Assembly: GCF_026013365.1 (NCBI RefSeq) | Contig: NZ_JAPDOE010000002.1 | Location: 558,001-622,000, forward strand | Direction of reading: 5' to 3' | Source of the DNA: Paenibacillus sp. LS1 | GTDB taxonomy: Bacteria > Bacillota > Bacilli > Paenibacillales > Paenibacillaceae | DNA length: 64,000 nucleotides | In this document: piece by piece, positions 1 through 9,584 of the stretch | Layout of the letters: each line of letters starts with the position of its first letter | How positions within the stretch are numbered: position 1 is the first letter of the stretch | Notes under the pieces: generated by a model | Told to the model about the DNA's origin: nothing | Database searches by the model: none | What the model saw: the letters and a program-made list of their open reading frames with translations, nothing else | Translations under genes and position numbers: made by a program

Positions 1-174
1 CATGGAAGACCTTCCGTTGCCATGTCATAAGTCAGAAAGTGCTCATTCGCAAGGACAGAACATAACGAAAAGCTATGCAAACCTTGTCTTGATTCATTTC
101 ATCACTCACTAAAAATAGATCATTAATTCATTTATGTATGTTAATACACATTATTAACCCAAAATGATGAACCT

Positions 175-228
175 AAAAAGAAGGCAAATCTTCAAAATGG
201 ATTTCGCCACTTCAAAGATTCGCCTTTG
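175..228 (-). terminator. Rho-independent terminator after the HD-domain gene
   Basis: Read on the minus strand, a long imperfect stem (arms about 213-227 and 180-193) is followed by a T-rich run. It lies 45 bp past the stop of the HD-domain gene and probably ends the malic enzyme/HD transcript. The remaining sequence from 1 to 174 is AT-rich and shows no gene. Confidence 0.6.
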
Positions 229-272
229 TTACTTATTCAACCTCTGTGTATCGTCATGCTGATCATGCCTGC

Positions 273-998
273 TTAACGGTCCGTGCCCTCCCATTCCCTT
301 TTGAACTGGTCCACGAACTGCACCATATAATGATGACGCTGCTCCGCCAGCTCCTTGCCATAGGAGGTATTCATCAGATCTTTGAGCTTGAACAGCTTCT
401 CGTAAAAGTGATTTATCGTTGTGCTGCGCCCATTGCGATATTCCTCACGGGTCATGTTCTCCCGTGGGGGAAGGGATGGATCATACATCTCACGCCCCCT
501 CGCTCCTGAGAAGGCAAAGGTGCGCGCGATTCCAATCGCCCCCAGTGCATCCAGACGATCCGCATCCTGCACTACCTGTGCTTCTAGTGAACTGACCGCA
601 GGACGCTGGCCTCCCGCATACGAGATGGTACTAATAATACCCACAACCGCTGCGCGTGTATCCGAATCAAGCGGCTGGGTATCCAGCCAGGCATTCAATT
701 TTGCCATCCCGGCCTCCAAGCTCTCATTCAGCTTCTCATCCGGTACATCATGTAATAATGCGGCCAGTTCACAGACAAATGGATCTGCACCCATGCGGTG
801 AGCGAGTTCGACCGCAAGTGCAGTTACCCGTTCAATATGCGGCCAGTCATGACCATCCGTATGCTTGGACGAGTCCCCTTGTACAAAAGATCGGGCAGCA
901 CGCAGTACAGCCTCTCCTTCGGCTGTTCCATCTACATTGCCCAGGTGCTCTGGTCCTTTTACACTCTGGCTAGATGGTTGAAGAGGGTTCTCTGGCAT
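273..998 (-). CDS. HD-domain metal-dependent phosphohydrolase (YpgQ/YedJ type)
   Basis: A 241-residue cytoplasmic protein of the HD superfamily. The metal-binding signature is visible: His50 in DGHDWPH, the His83-Asp84 pair in LLHDV, and a later acidic site around Asp145/Asp147 in VQDADRLDALG. The layout matches the YpgQ/YedJ subgroup, some of which hydrolyse nucleoside triphosphates to monophosphate and pyrophosphate; the substrate here is inferred, not shown. The ATG at 996-998 is chosen because GGTGGGGA lies just upstream and it begins right after the malic enzyme stop at 1000-1002. A longer in-frame extension inside the malic enzyme gene encodes unrelated basic residues. The one-base gap to the upstream gene implies co-transcription and coupled translation. 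Confidence 0.8.
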   Translation of the reverse strand: MPENPLQPSSQSVKGPEHLGNVDGTAEGEAVLRAARSFVQGDSSKHTDGHDWPHIERVTALAVELAHRMGADPFVCELAALLHDVPDEKLNESLEAGMAKLNAWLDTQPLDSDTRAAVVGIISTISYAGGQRPAVSSLEAQVVQDADRLDALGAIGIARTFAFSGARGREMYDPSLPPRENMTREEYRNGRSTTINHFYEKLFKLKDLMNTSYGKELAEQRHHYMVQFVDQFKREWEGTDR

Positions 999-999
999 C

Positions 1000-2439
1000 T
1001 TACGATTCCCCACCTTCACGAGCCTGTTTACGCGGAATACGCCGCGCCACACCTGTCTTAACAGCTGCTTCAATGACGCGATTACGCATTGATTTGACCA
1101 CTTTATCATTGAACACACTCGGAATAATGTAATAGCGTGTACGCTCTTCGTCCGTAATGGCCGAGGCAATCGCTTGAGCGGCTGCCAGCTTCATTTCTTC
1201 ATTAATCTCGGTAGCCCGGCAATCCAGAACTGCCCGGAAGATGCCCGGGAAACACAACACATTGTTGATCTGATTCGGATAATCCGATCGTCCTGTCGCC
1301 ATAACAGCCACAATATCCTCCACCAAAGCAGGCATAATCTCAGGTACCGGATTGGCCATCGCAAACACAATTGGATCTTCTGCCATGGTCTGCACATCTT
1401 CACGAGTTAACAGATTGCCGCGTGATAAACCAATAAACACGTCCGCTCCACGAATGACATCACGCAGCGAACCGGTTTCCAATTCCGGGTTGGTGCGAGC
1501 CGCATAATCACTCCAGACTTCATTCTCATAGGTTTGTGTCCGTACAATCGCACCCTCACGATCGACACCAATAAGTCGACTGGCTCCTGCAGACAGCAAA
1601 ATATTACTGCATGCTACACCTGCTGCACCAATACCGCAGACCACGATCTTCACATCCGTAATGGACTTGCCTACCAGTTTGAGCGCATTGATCAGACCGG
1701 CATATAACACAACCGCCGTGCCATGCTGGTCATCATGAAATACCGGAATGTCTAATTCCTCGTTCAGACGACGTTCAATCTCGAAACAACGCGGTGACGA
1801 AATATCCTCCAGATTAATGCCGCCAAAACCAGGTGATATCGCTTTCACAGTACGAATGATTTCCTCGGTATCCTGCGTATCCAAACAGATTGGGAAGGCA
1901 TCCACACCTGCAAACTGTTTGAACAACATGGCCTTACCTTCCATGACCGGCATCGCAGCACGGGGACCAATGTTGCCCAGTCCAAGTACCGCACTGCCAT
2001 CGGATACCACGGCCACCGTGTTCCGCTTGATCGTCAGCGAGAAAGCTTTCCCCGGTTCTTCCACAATGGCCGAACATACCCGAGCCACATCCGGAGTATA
2101 CACACGCGACAGGTCTTCCCGATTCTGAATCGGGGTTTTCGGTGTCACTTCGATCTTGCCGCCCAAATGCAGCAGGAATGTTCGATCTGATACGTTAATG
2201 ATGGATATACCTTTGAGCTGGCGTACGCCTTCTATAATTTTGCTGTTATCCTGTGCATCTGTTACCGCGACGGTCAAGTCGCGCACACTGACATCCTGAT
2301 TGGTCGAAATGACGTCAATGGCAATGATGTCTCCACCAGCTTCCGAGATGGCCGAAGCCACTTCGCCAAACTTGATATCTTTAGTTGTCATTTCCAGCCG
2401 AATAATAATGCTGTTGCCGTCCAGATTTCTCTGATTCAT
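1000..2439 (-). CDS. Malic enzyme with N-terminal ACT domain
   Basis: A 479-residue enzyme expected to oxidatively decarboxylate malate to pyruvate with NAD(P)+. Residues about 8-80 form an ACT-type regulatory domain (small-ligand sensing by family analogy). The rest is the malic enzyme core: TPDVARVC, SDGSAVLGLGNIGP, the catalytic/metal region INLEDISSP and PVFHDDQHGTA, then a Rossmann domain with CGIGAAG. The ACT fusion is seen in some Firmicute malic enzymes and suggests amino-acid-type allosteric control; the effector is unknown. The start ATG follows GGGAGGAATTGAA. It is first in a two-gene unit with the HD phosphohydrolase. NAD versus NADP preference cannot be read from the sequence with confidence. 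Confidence 0.9.
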   Translation of the reverse strand: MNQRNLDGNSIIIRLEMTTKDIKFGEVASAISEAGGDIIAIDVISTNQDVSVRDLTVAVTDAQDNSKIIEGVRQLKGISIINVSDRTFLLHLGGKIEVTPKTPIQNREDLSRVYTPDVARVCSAIVEEPGKAFSLTIKRNTVAVVSDGSAVLGLGNIGPRAAMPVMEGKAMLFKQFAGVDAFPICLDTQDTEEIIRTVKAISPGFGGINLEDISSPRCFEIERRLNEELDIPVFHDDQHGTAVVLYAGLINALKLVGKSITDVKIVVCGIGAAGVACSNILLSAGASRLIGVDREGAIVRTQTYENEVWSDYAARTNPELETGSLRDVIRGADVFIGLSRGNLLTREDVQTMAEDPIVFAMANPVPEIMPALVEDIVAVMATGRSDYPNQINNVLCFPGIFRAVLDCRATEINEEMKLAAAQAIASAITDEERTRYYIIPSVFNDKVVKSMRNRVIEAAVKTGVARRIPRKQAREGGES

Positions 2440-2555
2440 TTCAATTCCTCCCAGACTGAAAGTCTTGAGTTACAAGTTACCTGTTTGTCTTCGCTGCGCG
2501 GACACGTTTATCCTTTATCTTGTCCAGAAAAAATGGTTCAACAGCCAAAAACATA

Positions 2556-2600
2556 AAATAAAAAAAGACGCCCCAAACACCGATAACAGGTGCTCAAGGC
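2556..2600 (-). terminator. Terminator after the galactan locus
   Basis: On the minus strand a 12-bp stem with several G-U pairs (2589-2600 with 2570-2581, 7-nt loop) is followed by a run of seven T. It lies 50 bp beyond the GH42 stop and separates locus 1 from the malic enzyme gene. Confidence 0.75.
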
Positions 2601-2650
2601 AATCTCTTCTTATACTACTATCGTTTATTCAATAATAAATGGATTGTATA

Positions 2651-4723
2651 TTATTTCCGGGCAACCGATCTGCGCAGGACACGAATGTCGTATGGCTGCA
2701 AGCTGAGATTGGCTCCCACAGCATCACCACTGAGCAGATCCGTATAGGTCTGTCCATCTAATTCAACCAGTTTCTCATCTGGTGTATAGTTCTGTACAAA
2801 CACATAATCAGCCGTACCATCTGTACGCGTATGTGCTGTTGTGCCGGAAGGTAGCTCAGTTTCAAGTCCACGCTCAATGTTCAGATCAGCAATGAGTTGC
2901 GCATAGAAATCATCATAGAATGGCGCTTTCAGACGCGTCGCCACGTAATACGCTTTTCCTGAACCCAACTGGTTAACCGTCAATGCCGGACGTCCGGCAT
3001 AGAAGTCAGAACGGTACTTAGCCAATGACTTTGCGCCTTCCAGATGAATCAGATCACACAGTTCAATTGCATCATACGCTGTAGTGAGCTGAAGCTCATT
3101 GCCCTGCTCAGGAATGATTCCGTTCAGATCACGGTCATGCAGTCCGTCAATTTCTTCAGACCAGATGCCAAGCGTCTTGCGTAGTGGACCTGGGAATCCA
3201 CCCAGGAAGCACAGATCGTTTTCGTTGACAATTCCTGACCAGTAGGTCGCTACAAACGTACCACCTTGCTCCACAAACTTCTCAATACGTTCGCCGACAC
3301 CTTCACGTACCAGATAGAGCATTGGAGCAATCAATAACTTATACTTGGACAGATCTGCATCCATGTCGATAACGTCTACAGCAACTCCCTTTTTCCAAAA
3401 CGCTTCGTAATGCTCTTCCACCGTCTGCTCATACTTCACACCGATATTGCGCGGACCCTGTGAATCATTAACAGCCCAGCGGTTTTCCCAGTCGAATATG
3501 ATCGCCACTTCTGCCGGAACCGCTGTTCCTACGATAGCTTCCATACCTTCAAGAGCCGTACCTACGTCCGTCACATCCTGAAACACGCGAGTGTGTTCCG
3601 TGCCAACATGGTCTACCACTGCGCCATGGAGCTTCTCGCTGGACCCCCGACTTTTTCTCCACTGGAAGTACTGTACACTATCGGAACCGTGTGCCACAGC
3701 CTGGAGAGAAGAGAGCAGATGCATGCCAGGTTTTTTCAGCTTGCTAACCTCTTGCCAGTTGGTTGAACTTGGCGTACTTTCCATCAGCAAGAACGGCTGT
3801 CCACCTTTGATGGAACGAACGATGTCATGCATCATTGCGATGCGGGAGGCCTGTTTTGCATCGTCATCTGCATCATGCCACGTTGGATAGCTGTCCCAAG
3901 ACAGGAAATCCAGAATATCGGCGAACTTCCAATAGTTCAGACCCCCGTAAAATTCCATCAAGTTCGTTGTGACGGGCAGATCCGGATTCTGAGCTTTCAA
4001 TGGTTTCGTTTCATGCACGATAAAATCAGCTGTTTGATCGGTAACGAAGCGACGCCAATCCAGATTCATCGCGTGTACTTGTGTCTCACCATGTGGAGCC
4101 GGAGATTCCACTTGACTCCAGTCTGTAACCGTGTGACTCCAGAATGTGGTCCACCACGAATGATTCAGTTCATCGAGTGTCTTATACTTTTTCTGAACCC
4201 AGCCACGGAAAGCTTCCTGACAGTAATCACAATGACAGTCTCCACCGAACTCGTTGGAGATATGCCAGCCGATAATAGCCGGATGATCCGAATAACGTTC
4301 TGCCAGTTTTGTATTGATCGCAGTAACCTTCTCACGGTATACCGGGGAAGTATAACAATGGTTATGACGGAAACCGTGGAGATTGCGTACACGCTTCTCA
4401 GATACACGGAGTACTTCTGGATACTTGGCGGACATCCATGCTGGTCTCGCACCACTTGGTGTAGCCAGGAAGGCATAGATGCCATTGGCTGCAAAACGAT
4501 CCAACACCTGATCCAGCCATTCAAACGTATATACGCCTTCTTCCGGCTCAAGGGATACCCAAGAGAAAATACCAATGGACATCACGTTACACTTGGCAAG
4601 CTTCATCAAGCGAATATCTTCTTCCAGAACTTCAGGATAGCGGAGCCACTGCTCCGGGTTATAGTCTGCACCATGCAACATGTGCGGGGCTTTGGAACTT
4701 ACAGGTGGAAATTTGTATGTCAT
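2651..4723 (-). CDS. ganA: GH42 beta-galactosidase (GanA-like)
   Basis: A 690-residue cytoplasmic beta-galactosidase of glycoside hydrolase family 42. The start region HGADYNPEQW is typical. The acid/base is Glu158 in HISNEFGG and the nucleophile is Glu315 in FLLMEST. Cys123, Cys163, Cys165 and Cys168 form the zinc-binding cluster seen in many GH42 enzymes. There is no signal peptide, so it acts on imported galactosides. It is the last gene of the locus after a GH53 galactanase and a sugar ABC transporter, the same functional grouping as ganA/ganB in Bacillus subtilis; release of galactose from galacto-oligosaccharides is therefore the likely role. The start ATG at 4723 is preceded by AAGGGAG. 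Confidence 0.93.
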   Translation of the reverse strand: MTYKFPPVSSKAPHMLHGADYNPEQWLRYPEVLEEDIRLMKLAKCNVMSIGIFSWVSLEPEEGVYTFEWLDQVLDRFAANGIYAFLATPSGARPAWMSAKYPEVLRVSEKRVRNLHGFRHNHCYTSPVYREKVTAINTKLAERYSDHPAIIGWHISNEFGGDCHCDYCQEAFRGWVQKKYKTLDELNHSWWTTFWSHTVTDWSQVESPAPHGETQVHAMNLDWRRFVTDQTADFIVHETKPLKAQNPDLPVTTNLMEFYGGLNYWKFADILDFLSWDSYPTWHDADDDAKQASRIAMMHDIVRSIKGGQPFLLMESTPSSTNWQEVSKLKKPGMHLLSSLQAVAHGSDSVQYFQWRKSRGSSEKLHGAVVDHVGTEHTRVFQDVTDVGTALEGMEAIVGTAVPAEVAIIFDWENRWAVNDSQGPRNIGVKYEQTVEEHYEAFWKKGVAVDVIDMDADLSKYKLLIAPMLYLVREGVGERIEKFVEQGGTFVATYWSGIVNENDLCFLGGFPGPLRKTLGIWSEEIDGLHDRDLNGIIPEQGNELQLTTAYDAIELCDLIHLEGAKSLAKYRSDFYAGRPALTVNQLGSGKAYYVATRLKAPFYDDFYAQLIADLNIERGLETELPSGTTAHTRTDGTADYVFVQNYTPDEKLVELDGQTYTDLLSGDAVGANLSLQPYDIRVLRRSVARK

Positions 4724-4769
4724 AAGGACAACTCCCTTGCTTTTGAATTACAATTTTTATTGAAAGATA

Positions 4770-5870
4770 TTACACGTATGTCTCTGCATCTGATTCTTCT
4801 ACAGCAGCGAGCGCTGTAAACGATTCCAACTTACGGCCTTTAAAATCAAACATCGTGAGGTTACCCCAGTTATTCGGATGTCCCACGGACCATTCTTCCT
4901 TACTTGGTATCCAGGCAGGTTCCCAATAATAGAATCCATGACCCAAACCACTAGGAACTTCGCGAATAATCTGCAACAGATCCTTCAGATACTTGGTCTG
5001 CCCCTCTACACTTGCAGGGTACCCTGGCAACAACAATTCTTCCTGATTCAAAATCCATTCGATGCCTTCCGGCTGTTCCAGCGTCCACGGATAAGCGGTT
5101 TCAACGACATTGACAGGTTTACCATAACGCTCTGCCAGATCATGCAGATTGTCACGTAACGCGTCAAGTGTGCCATGCCACCACGGATAATACGAGAGTC
5201 CAATGATATCGAACTCCACACCCAGTGCTTCAAAGCGATCGTAGAACTTGCGGCTCTCGGCGTTATCTCCACCACGATCAATATGTATCATAATCTGAAT
5301 ATCCGCGTCAACGGATTTGACCGCAGCAATTCCGTACTTCACAAGGCCTGCAAAGCGCTCCCACTGTTCATCCGTATCGTGCTCTTCTCCACCGACACGT
5401 CCCTCATTCCATAACATGCCTGGTGTAATCTCGTTGCCGACCTGTACCATGTCTGGAAGAGCATCATGTTCCTTCAACGTTCTCAGGACATCAGCGGTAT
5501 ACGTGCATACCGCACGTTGAAGCTCCTCATAGGAGAAATTTTCCCATGCTTTTGGTTTCCACTGATTAGCTGGATCGGCCCACCGATCGGAATAATGTAA
5601 ATCCAGCAAAAACTGCAAGCCCTGCTCCTTAATCCGTTTGGCTACTGCCACCGTCCGCTCCAGATTGCAGAACCCACCTACAGGATCATTCCAGATCCGC
5701 AGCCGAATCGCGTTAGCATCATTGAGCTTCAAGATGGACAGCAAGTCTTGTTCCTTGCCGTCCACATCACTGTAGGTTCCACCATGTTGTTCAATCTCGT
5801 CCATAAAAGATACATCCATTCCCAGAACGAATGTCTTTTCCTCCAAGTTGCTCACTGTATCATCCTCCAT
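4770..5870 (-). CDS. ganB: GH53 endo-beta-1,4-galactanase, apparently intracellular
   Basis: A 366-residue family 53 glycoside hydrolase that cleaves beta-1,4-galactan. The family start VLGMDVSFMDEIE, the acid/base Glu147 in VGNEITPG and the nucleophile Glu257 in VVETAYP are all present, along with the aromatic region SYYPWWHG. Unlike most galactanases, including B. subtilis GanB, it starts MEDDTVSNLEEK with no hydrophobic signal segment, and the good ribosome site AATGGAGGATG supports this start. It should therefore cut galacto-oligosaccharides after import. It sits 18 bp after the permease gene and 46 bp before the GH42 gene. Substrate assignment rests on family and context. Confidence 0.9.
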   Translation of the reverse strand: MEDDTVSNLEEKTFVLGMDVSFMDEIEQHGGTYSDVDGKEQDLLSILKLNDANAIRLRIWNDPVGGFCNLERTVAVAKRIKEQGLQFLLDLHYSDRWADPANQWKPKAWENFSYEELQRAVCTYTADVLRTLKEHDALPDMVQVGNEITPGMLWNEGRVGGEEHDTDEQWERFAGLVKYGIAAVKSVDADIQIMIHIDRGGDNAESRKFYDRFEALGVEFDIIGLSYYPWWHGTLDALRDNLHDLAERYGKPVNVVETAYPWTLEQPEGIEWILNQEELLLPGYPASVEGQTKYLKDLLQIIREVPSGLGHGFYYWEPAWIPSKEEWSVGHPNNWGNLTMFDFKGRKLESFTALAAVEESDAETYV

Positions 5871-5888
5871 TTAATTTGGGATACAGGC

Positions 5889-6767
5889 TCAGCCTTTAAC
5901 TGAGCCCAACGTCATACCTTTAACAAAGAAACGTTGCAGGAACGGATACACAATTAAGATTGGTGCACTGCCGATGAAGATCTGAGCTGCTCTTACCGTC
6001 GTTTGAGAGAGAGACTCCATCTCTTTGGGATTCATGCTCATACTACTCATGTCACGTCCGATAATGACCGTTTGCATAAATGTAGCAAGTGGATAATCCT
6101 TTGCATTATTCATATAGAGCAATCCATCAAACCATGAATTCCAGTGAAACACCATGCTGAACAATGCAATGGTTGCAATCGACGGCAAGGAGATCGGCAG
6201 GAAGATACTGAACAATGTTCTGAAATGGTTAGCTCCATCCATCAGCGCCGCTTCCTCCAGCTCTTTCGGAATACCGCGGAAGAAGTTCAGCATCAGGATG
6301 ACAAGGAATGTGTTAACTGCGCCTGGCAGTACCAGTACCCAGAAGGAGTCCATCAGCCCGATTTTCTGAATAACCATGTAGAATGGAACCAGTCCACCAT
6401 TGAAAATCATGCTGAATACGAAAATCCAGGAGTAGATCGTTCTGCCTTTGAACTCACTATTTTCTTTGGACAATGGATATGCCGCCAAGAAGGTAATTAG
6501 CAAGGTAATCGCTGTACCAATTACTGTACGTAGGAGTGAAATCCAGAGTGAGTTCAAGAAAATTGGATTGTTCATCGTCTTTTTGTAAGCTTCAAGTGAG
6601 AAACCTACAGGCCAAAGGTTGACCAGATTGGCATCAGCAGCAGCCTTTGTACTAAAGGATACTGCCAGTACATGAATCATCGGTACGATACACATGATGG
6701 CGATCAGAATCAGAAAGCAGGTGTTGACTATATTAAACACGCGATAAGGCAATGATTTATGATACAT
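5889..6767 (-). CDS. Sugar ABC transporter permease (MalG/LplC type)
   Basis: A 292-residue inner-membrane permease of the CUT1 family with about six hydrophobic segments. The cytoplasmic EAA loop, EEAALMDGANHFRTLF followed by LPIS, is the contact site for the ATPase. The protein ends with the usual GMTLGSVKG. It pairs with the permease gene just upstream (30 bp gap) and with the lipoprotein at 7878-9563. Genes for GH53 and GH42 enzymes follow, so galacto-oligosaccharides are the likely cargo. No ATPase gene lies in the locus, so a shared MsmX-like ATPase is expected. Confidence 0.9.
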   Translation of the reverse strand: MYHKSLPYRVFNIVNTCFLILIAIMCIVPMIHVLAVSFSTKAAADANLVNLWPVGFSLEAYKKTMNNPIFLNSLWISLLRTVIGTAITLLITFLAAYPLSKENSEFKGRTIYSWIFVFSMIFNGGLVPFYMVIQKIGLMDSFWVLVLPGAVNTFLVILMLNFFRGIPKELEEAALMDGANHFRTLFSIFLPISLPSIATIALFSMVFHWNSWFDGLLYMNNAKDYPLATFMQTVIIGRDMSSMSMNPKEMESLSQTTVRAAQIFIGSAPILIVYPFLQRFFVKGMTLGSVKG

Positions 6768-6796
6768 CGTGGTCCCTTCTTTCTCTGTTCATTCGT

Positions 6797-7687
6797 TTAG
6801 AATATGCGATATCCAGCGTACTTTTTGGCTAAGCTGTAAGATACGAGAATCAAGATCATACTAATGACTGATTTGAACAATCCGATCGCTGTTGCGAAGC
6901 CCATCTCACCATTTTGCATCGCAGAACGATATACGAATGTGTCAATGATGTCACCCGTTTGATATACGAGCGGGTTATACAGGTTGAAAATCTGATCAAA
7001 TCCGGCATTCAGTACGTTACCAAGAGCCAGTGTTCCTACAACCATCAGCATCGGCACGAGCGAAGGAATTGTAATGTGCAGTGTCTGTTTCCAGCGTCCT
7101 GCTCCGTCAATTTCCGCTGCTTCGTACAATGCTGGATTAATTCCGGCAAGGGCAGCCAGAAAGACAATCATGTTATAGCCAAATTCCTTCCACACATCTG
7201 TCAGAATGACTGTAGATCGGAACCAACTGTTGTCTCCGAGGAAGAAATATGGTCCGAGTCCGAAAGTTCCCAGAACCCGGTTCACCAACCCTCCAGTTGA
7301 CAGCAGATCTATCAAAATCCCGCCCAGAATGACCCAGGACAAGAAGTGAGGTAAATAAACAAGTGTCTGAATGGTTCGCTGTACAGCCATCTTGCGAACC
7401 TCATTCAAAAGAATAGCAAAAACAAATGGGATAAATAAGTTGAAGATCAGTTTAAGTACAGCAATAATCAATGTGTTCCAGATGACCTGTAAGCTGTCTT
7501 CACGTTCAAACAAATATCTAAAGTTGTCCAGCCCGACCCATTCAGAGCCGCTAATCCCAAGCCATGGCTTGTAATTCTGGAATGCCATAATGATCCCGCC
7601 CATAGGCACATAACTGAAGATGATCAGAAAGATAATGGCTGGCAACAGCATAACGTGGAATGGCCAAGTGCGTTTCAAAGTTCTCAT
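6797..7687 (-). CDS. Sugar ABC transporter permease (LplB/YteP type)
   Basis: A 296-residue CUT1 permease, the MalF-position partner of the gene that follows. It has about six membrane segments, the conserved motif LPHFLSWVILGG and an EAA loop YEAAEIDGAGRWKQTLHI followed by TIPSL. The start ATG follows AGGGGGAGCAATC. It lies 190 bp downstream of the binding-protein gene, with a strong terminator-like hairpin between them, so its expression probably depends on read-through or on a weak internal promoter in 7690-7830. Confidence 0.9.
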   Translation of the reverse strand: MRTLKRTWPFHVMLLPAIIFLIIFSYVPMGGIIMAFQNYKPWLGISGSEWVGLDNFRYLFEREDSLQVIWNTLIIAVLKLIFNLFIPFVFAILLNEVRKMAVQRTIQTLVYLPHFLSWVILGGILIDLLSTGGLVNRVLGTFGLGPYFFLGDNSWFRSTVILTDVWKEFGYNMIVFLAALAGINPALYEAAEIDGAGRWKQTLHITIPSLVPMLMVVGTLALGNVLNAGFDQIFNLYNPLVYQTGDIIDTFVYRSAMQNGEMGFATAIGLFKSVISMILILVSYSLAKKYAGYRIF

Positions 7688-7830
7688 GATTGCTCCCCCT
7701 GTATTTCTTCCTACTCAAGTACTCCCTGAGTGGCTTATAATGCGATTATATCAACCTTTTACGGGGTCCAAACAGCACATAAAAGCAATATAAATGGCAC
7801 AAATTCAACCACTTTGCTTCAGCTTGAATA

Positions 7831-7869
7831 AACCAAAAAAAGCGCCCAGACGACGATCGTCTGGGCGCT
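7831..7869 (-). terminator. Intercistronic terminator/attenuator after binding protein
   Basis: A near-perfect GC-rich palindrome (AGCGCCCAGACGA paired with its complement at 7841-7869) is followed on the minus strand by TTTTTTGGTTT. It lies 9 bp past the stop of the solute-binding protein and 144 bp before the first permease gene, inside what is otherwise one operon. It may reduce permease expression, or protect the upstream mRNA from 3' decay. Confidence 0.85.
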
Positions 7870-7877
7870 GCTTAAAA

Positions 7878-9563
7878 CTATTTTTTCACACCGTCATACC
7901 ATTCGTTGACCTCTTGCGTGATCTGGTCACCGCCACCGGATTTCCACGTTTGTACAAAGGTATCAAACGCATCAGCCGGATTTTTACCATAGATAATTTC
8001 GTTAAATGCCTGATTCTCGATTTTGTTCAGGTAGTCCAGCTTGGATTTCATCGTCTGCGTTGTCGGACCTGTGAACATGTTTTTGAATGAAATTTCTTCT
8101 TGACTCAGCAACACTTTCGCTGCCGCTGGCGTTTCTTTACCATAGTTTACTGCAACATCTTTCTCCAGCTTCGTTTCCGGCTCTTTGCCGTCCGCCAAAT
8201 TCAAGAGTGCTTTCATCTGTGCATCTGGAATACGAGCACCGTCACGAACAAGCAAATAACGTACAACGTTCACGTATCCGCCTTCGATCTCGTCAATCGG
8301 CATTTGTTTTCCATTAGCATCCAGTTGATAGTCATATTTCTCAAACAAACCGTTATCATACTGGCTTCCTGGTGCTGGATCTGCATAATTATCGAACAGA
8401 TAGTTCTGATACGTAAAGAATGCTTCAGGGTGTGCCATATCTTTTTTGATCAACGTAACACCATTAACGAACTGTGTTCCGTGACGCATTGCTTTACCTT
8501 CAGGACCAGTTGGAATCTCAATTGGTTTCCAAACAGCACTTGGTACATTTTTCGCAGTATCCAGAAGCGGCCATCCGCTCATCCAGTAAGGACCTGGAAT
8601 AATGCCGGCTGTACCTGCAACTGCTGGCTCTGCCGTTTTGTTTTCATCCCATAGAGCTGCTTCTTGCGGGATATAACCTTTTGTGAGCCATTCGCTCAAT
8701 TTGGTCAAACCTTGCTTCATGCCCGGATTGATAGAACCATACTCCAGCTTGCCATCCGCAGCCAGATTCCATTGGAACGGCAAGGTTCCGTATGCTCCGA
8801 AGATCCAGGATGGGTCTCCCATCCAAGTGTTCATGGATGTTTTGAAACCAATGCTGAGCGGGATGACCTTATCGGGAGACAATCCATCCGGGTTTTGGTT
8901 TTTGAATGCATCCATTACGGTTTCAAGCTCATCGATTGTTTTTGGAGCTTCCAGCTTCAGCTTATCCAGCCAATCCTGGCGAATCCAGAGCAAGTAATCA
9001 TTGTTGTATGCATAGTCCAGAACAGGGATACCCATTCTTTTGCCATCACGACTATATTGGTTCCATACGTTAGGGTCTTGCTCCATTGCTTTCTTCCAAG
9101 TGTCCGAAGCATATTTGTCGAACAGTGGACCAACTTCCTGATACATACCGGAATCTATCAGATCCTGTGCAAGCAGGTTATCACCCACGGTTACGATATC
9201 AGGCATATCTTGACCAGAAGACATTGCCAGGCGAAGTTTGGTTGCAAATGCCCCATTCGTATCCGTTACAGACCACAATGAACTGATATTAATACCGAAT
9301 TGATCCTTGGCCCACTTGGTTGCCACGTTATTTTCCATGGATTCACCATTTTTAAACTTCAGCTCAGGGTCAATTCCCCATGCAGTCGTAATGGTTACTT
9401 CCGGATCATATTTTTCTTTGTATTCGTTTTGGGCTCCAGATGTACTTGGTGTGGCACTATCTCCGCCCCCACTGCCTCCTGAACATCCTGCAAGAACGAC
9501 AGTTAGACACAGCGTTGTAGCGAGAAGCGTCAAGAATCTCTTTTTCGTTGATTGCGCTCTCAT
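7878..9563 (-). CDS. Extracellular sugar-binding lipoprotein
   Basis: A 561-residue solute-binding protein of the large LplA/YtcQ-like CUT1 type. A basic start (RAQSTKKR), a hydrophobic core and the lipobox LAGC with Cys27 mark it as a membrane-anchored lipoprotein. A Gly/Ser-rich linker follows. The mature part has the usual binding-protein features such as WIRQDWLDKL and YGSINPGMKQGL. By context with GH53 and GH42 genes it should bind galactan oligosaccharides. Its start ATG is preceded by AAGGGGGAACAAC. A terminator-like hairpin directly after it suggests it is made in excess over the permeases. Confidence 0.92.
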   Translation of the reverse strand: MRAQSTKKRFLTLLATTLCLTVVLAGCSGGSGGGDSATPSTSGAQNEYKEKYDPEVTITTAWGIDPELKFKNGESMENNVATKWAKDQFGINISSLWSVTDTNGAFATKLRLAMSSGQDMPDIVTVGDNLLAQDLIDSGMYQEVGPLFDKYASDTWKKAMEQDPNVWNQYSRDGKRMGIPVLDYAYNNDYLLWIRQDWLDKLKLEAPKTIDELETVMDAFKNQNPDGLSPDKVIPLSIGFKTSMNTWMGDPSWIFGAYGTLPFQWNLAADGKLEYGSINPGMKQGLTKLSEWLTKGYIPQEAALWDENKTAEPAVAGTAGIIPGPYWMSGWPLLDTAKNVPSAVWKPIEIPTGPEGKAMRHGTQFVNGVTLIKKDMAHPEAFFTYQNYLFDNYADPAPGSQYDNGLFEKYDYQLDANGKQMPIDEIEGGYVNVVRYLLVRDGARIPDAQMKALLNLADGKEPETKLEKDVAVNYGKETPAAAKVLLSQEEISFKNMFTGPTTQTMKSKLDYLNKIENQAFNEIIYGKNPADAFDTFVQTWKSGGGDQITQEVNEWYDGVKK

Positions 9564-9584
9564 GTTGTTCCCCCTTAAATCGTT

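Noticed and set aside
3827..4819. 330-codon plus-strand open frame opposite the GH42 gene
   Set aside because: It is antisense to a gene with clear catalytic motifs, and its product has no domain likeness or ribosome site.
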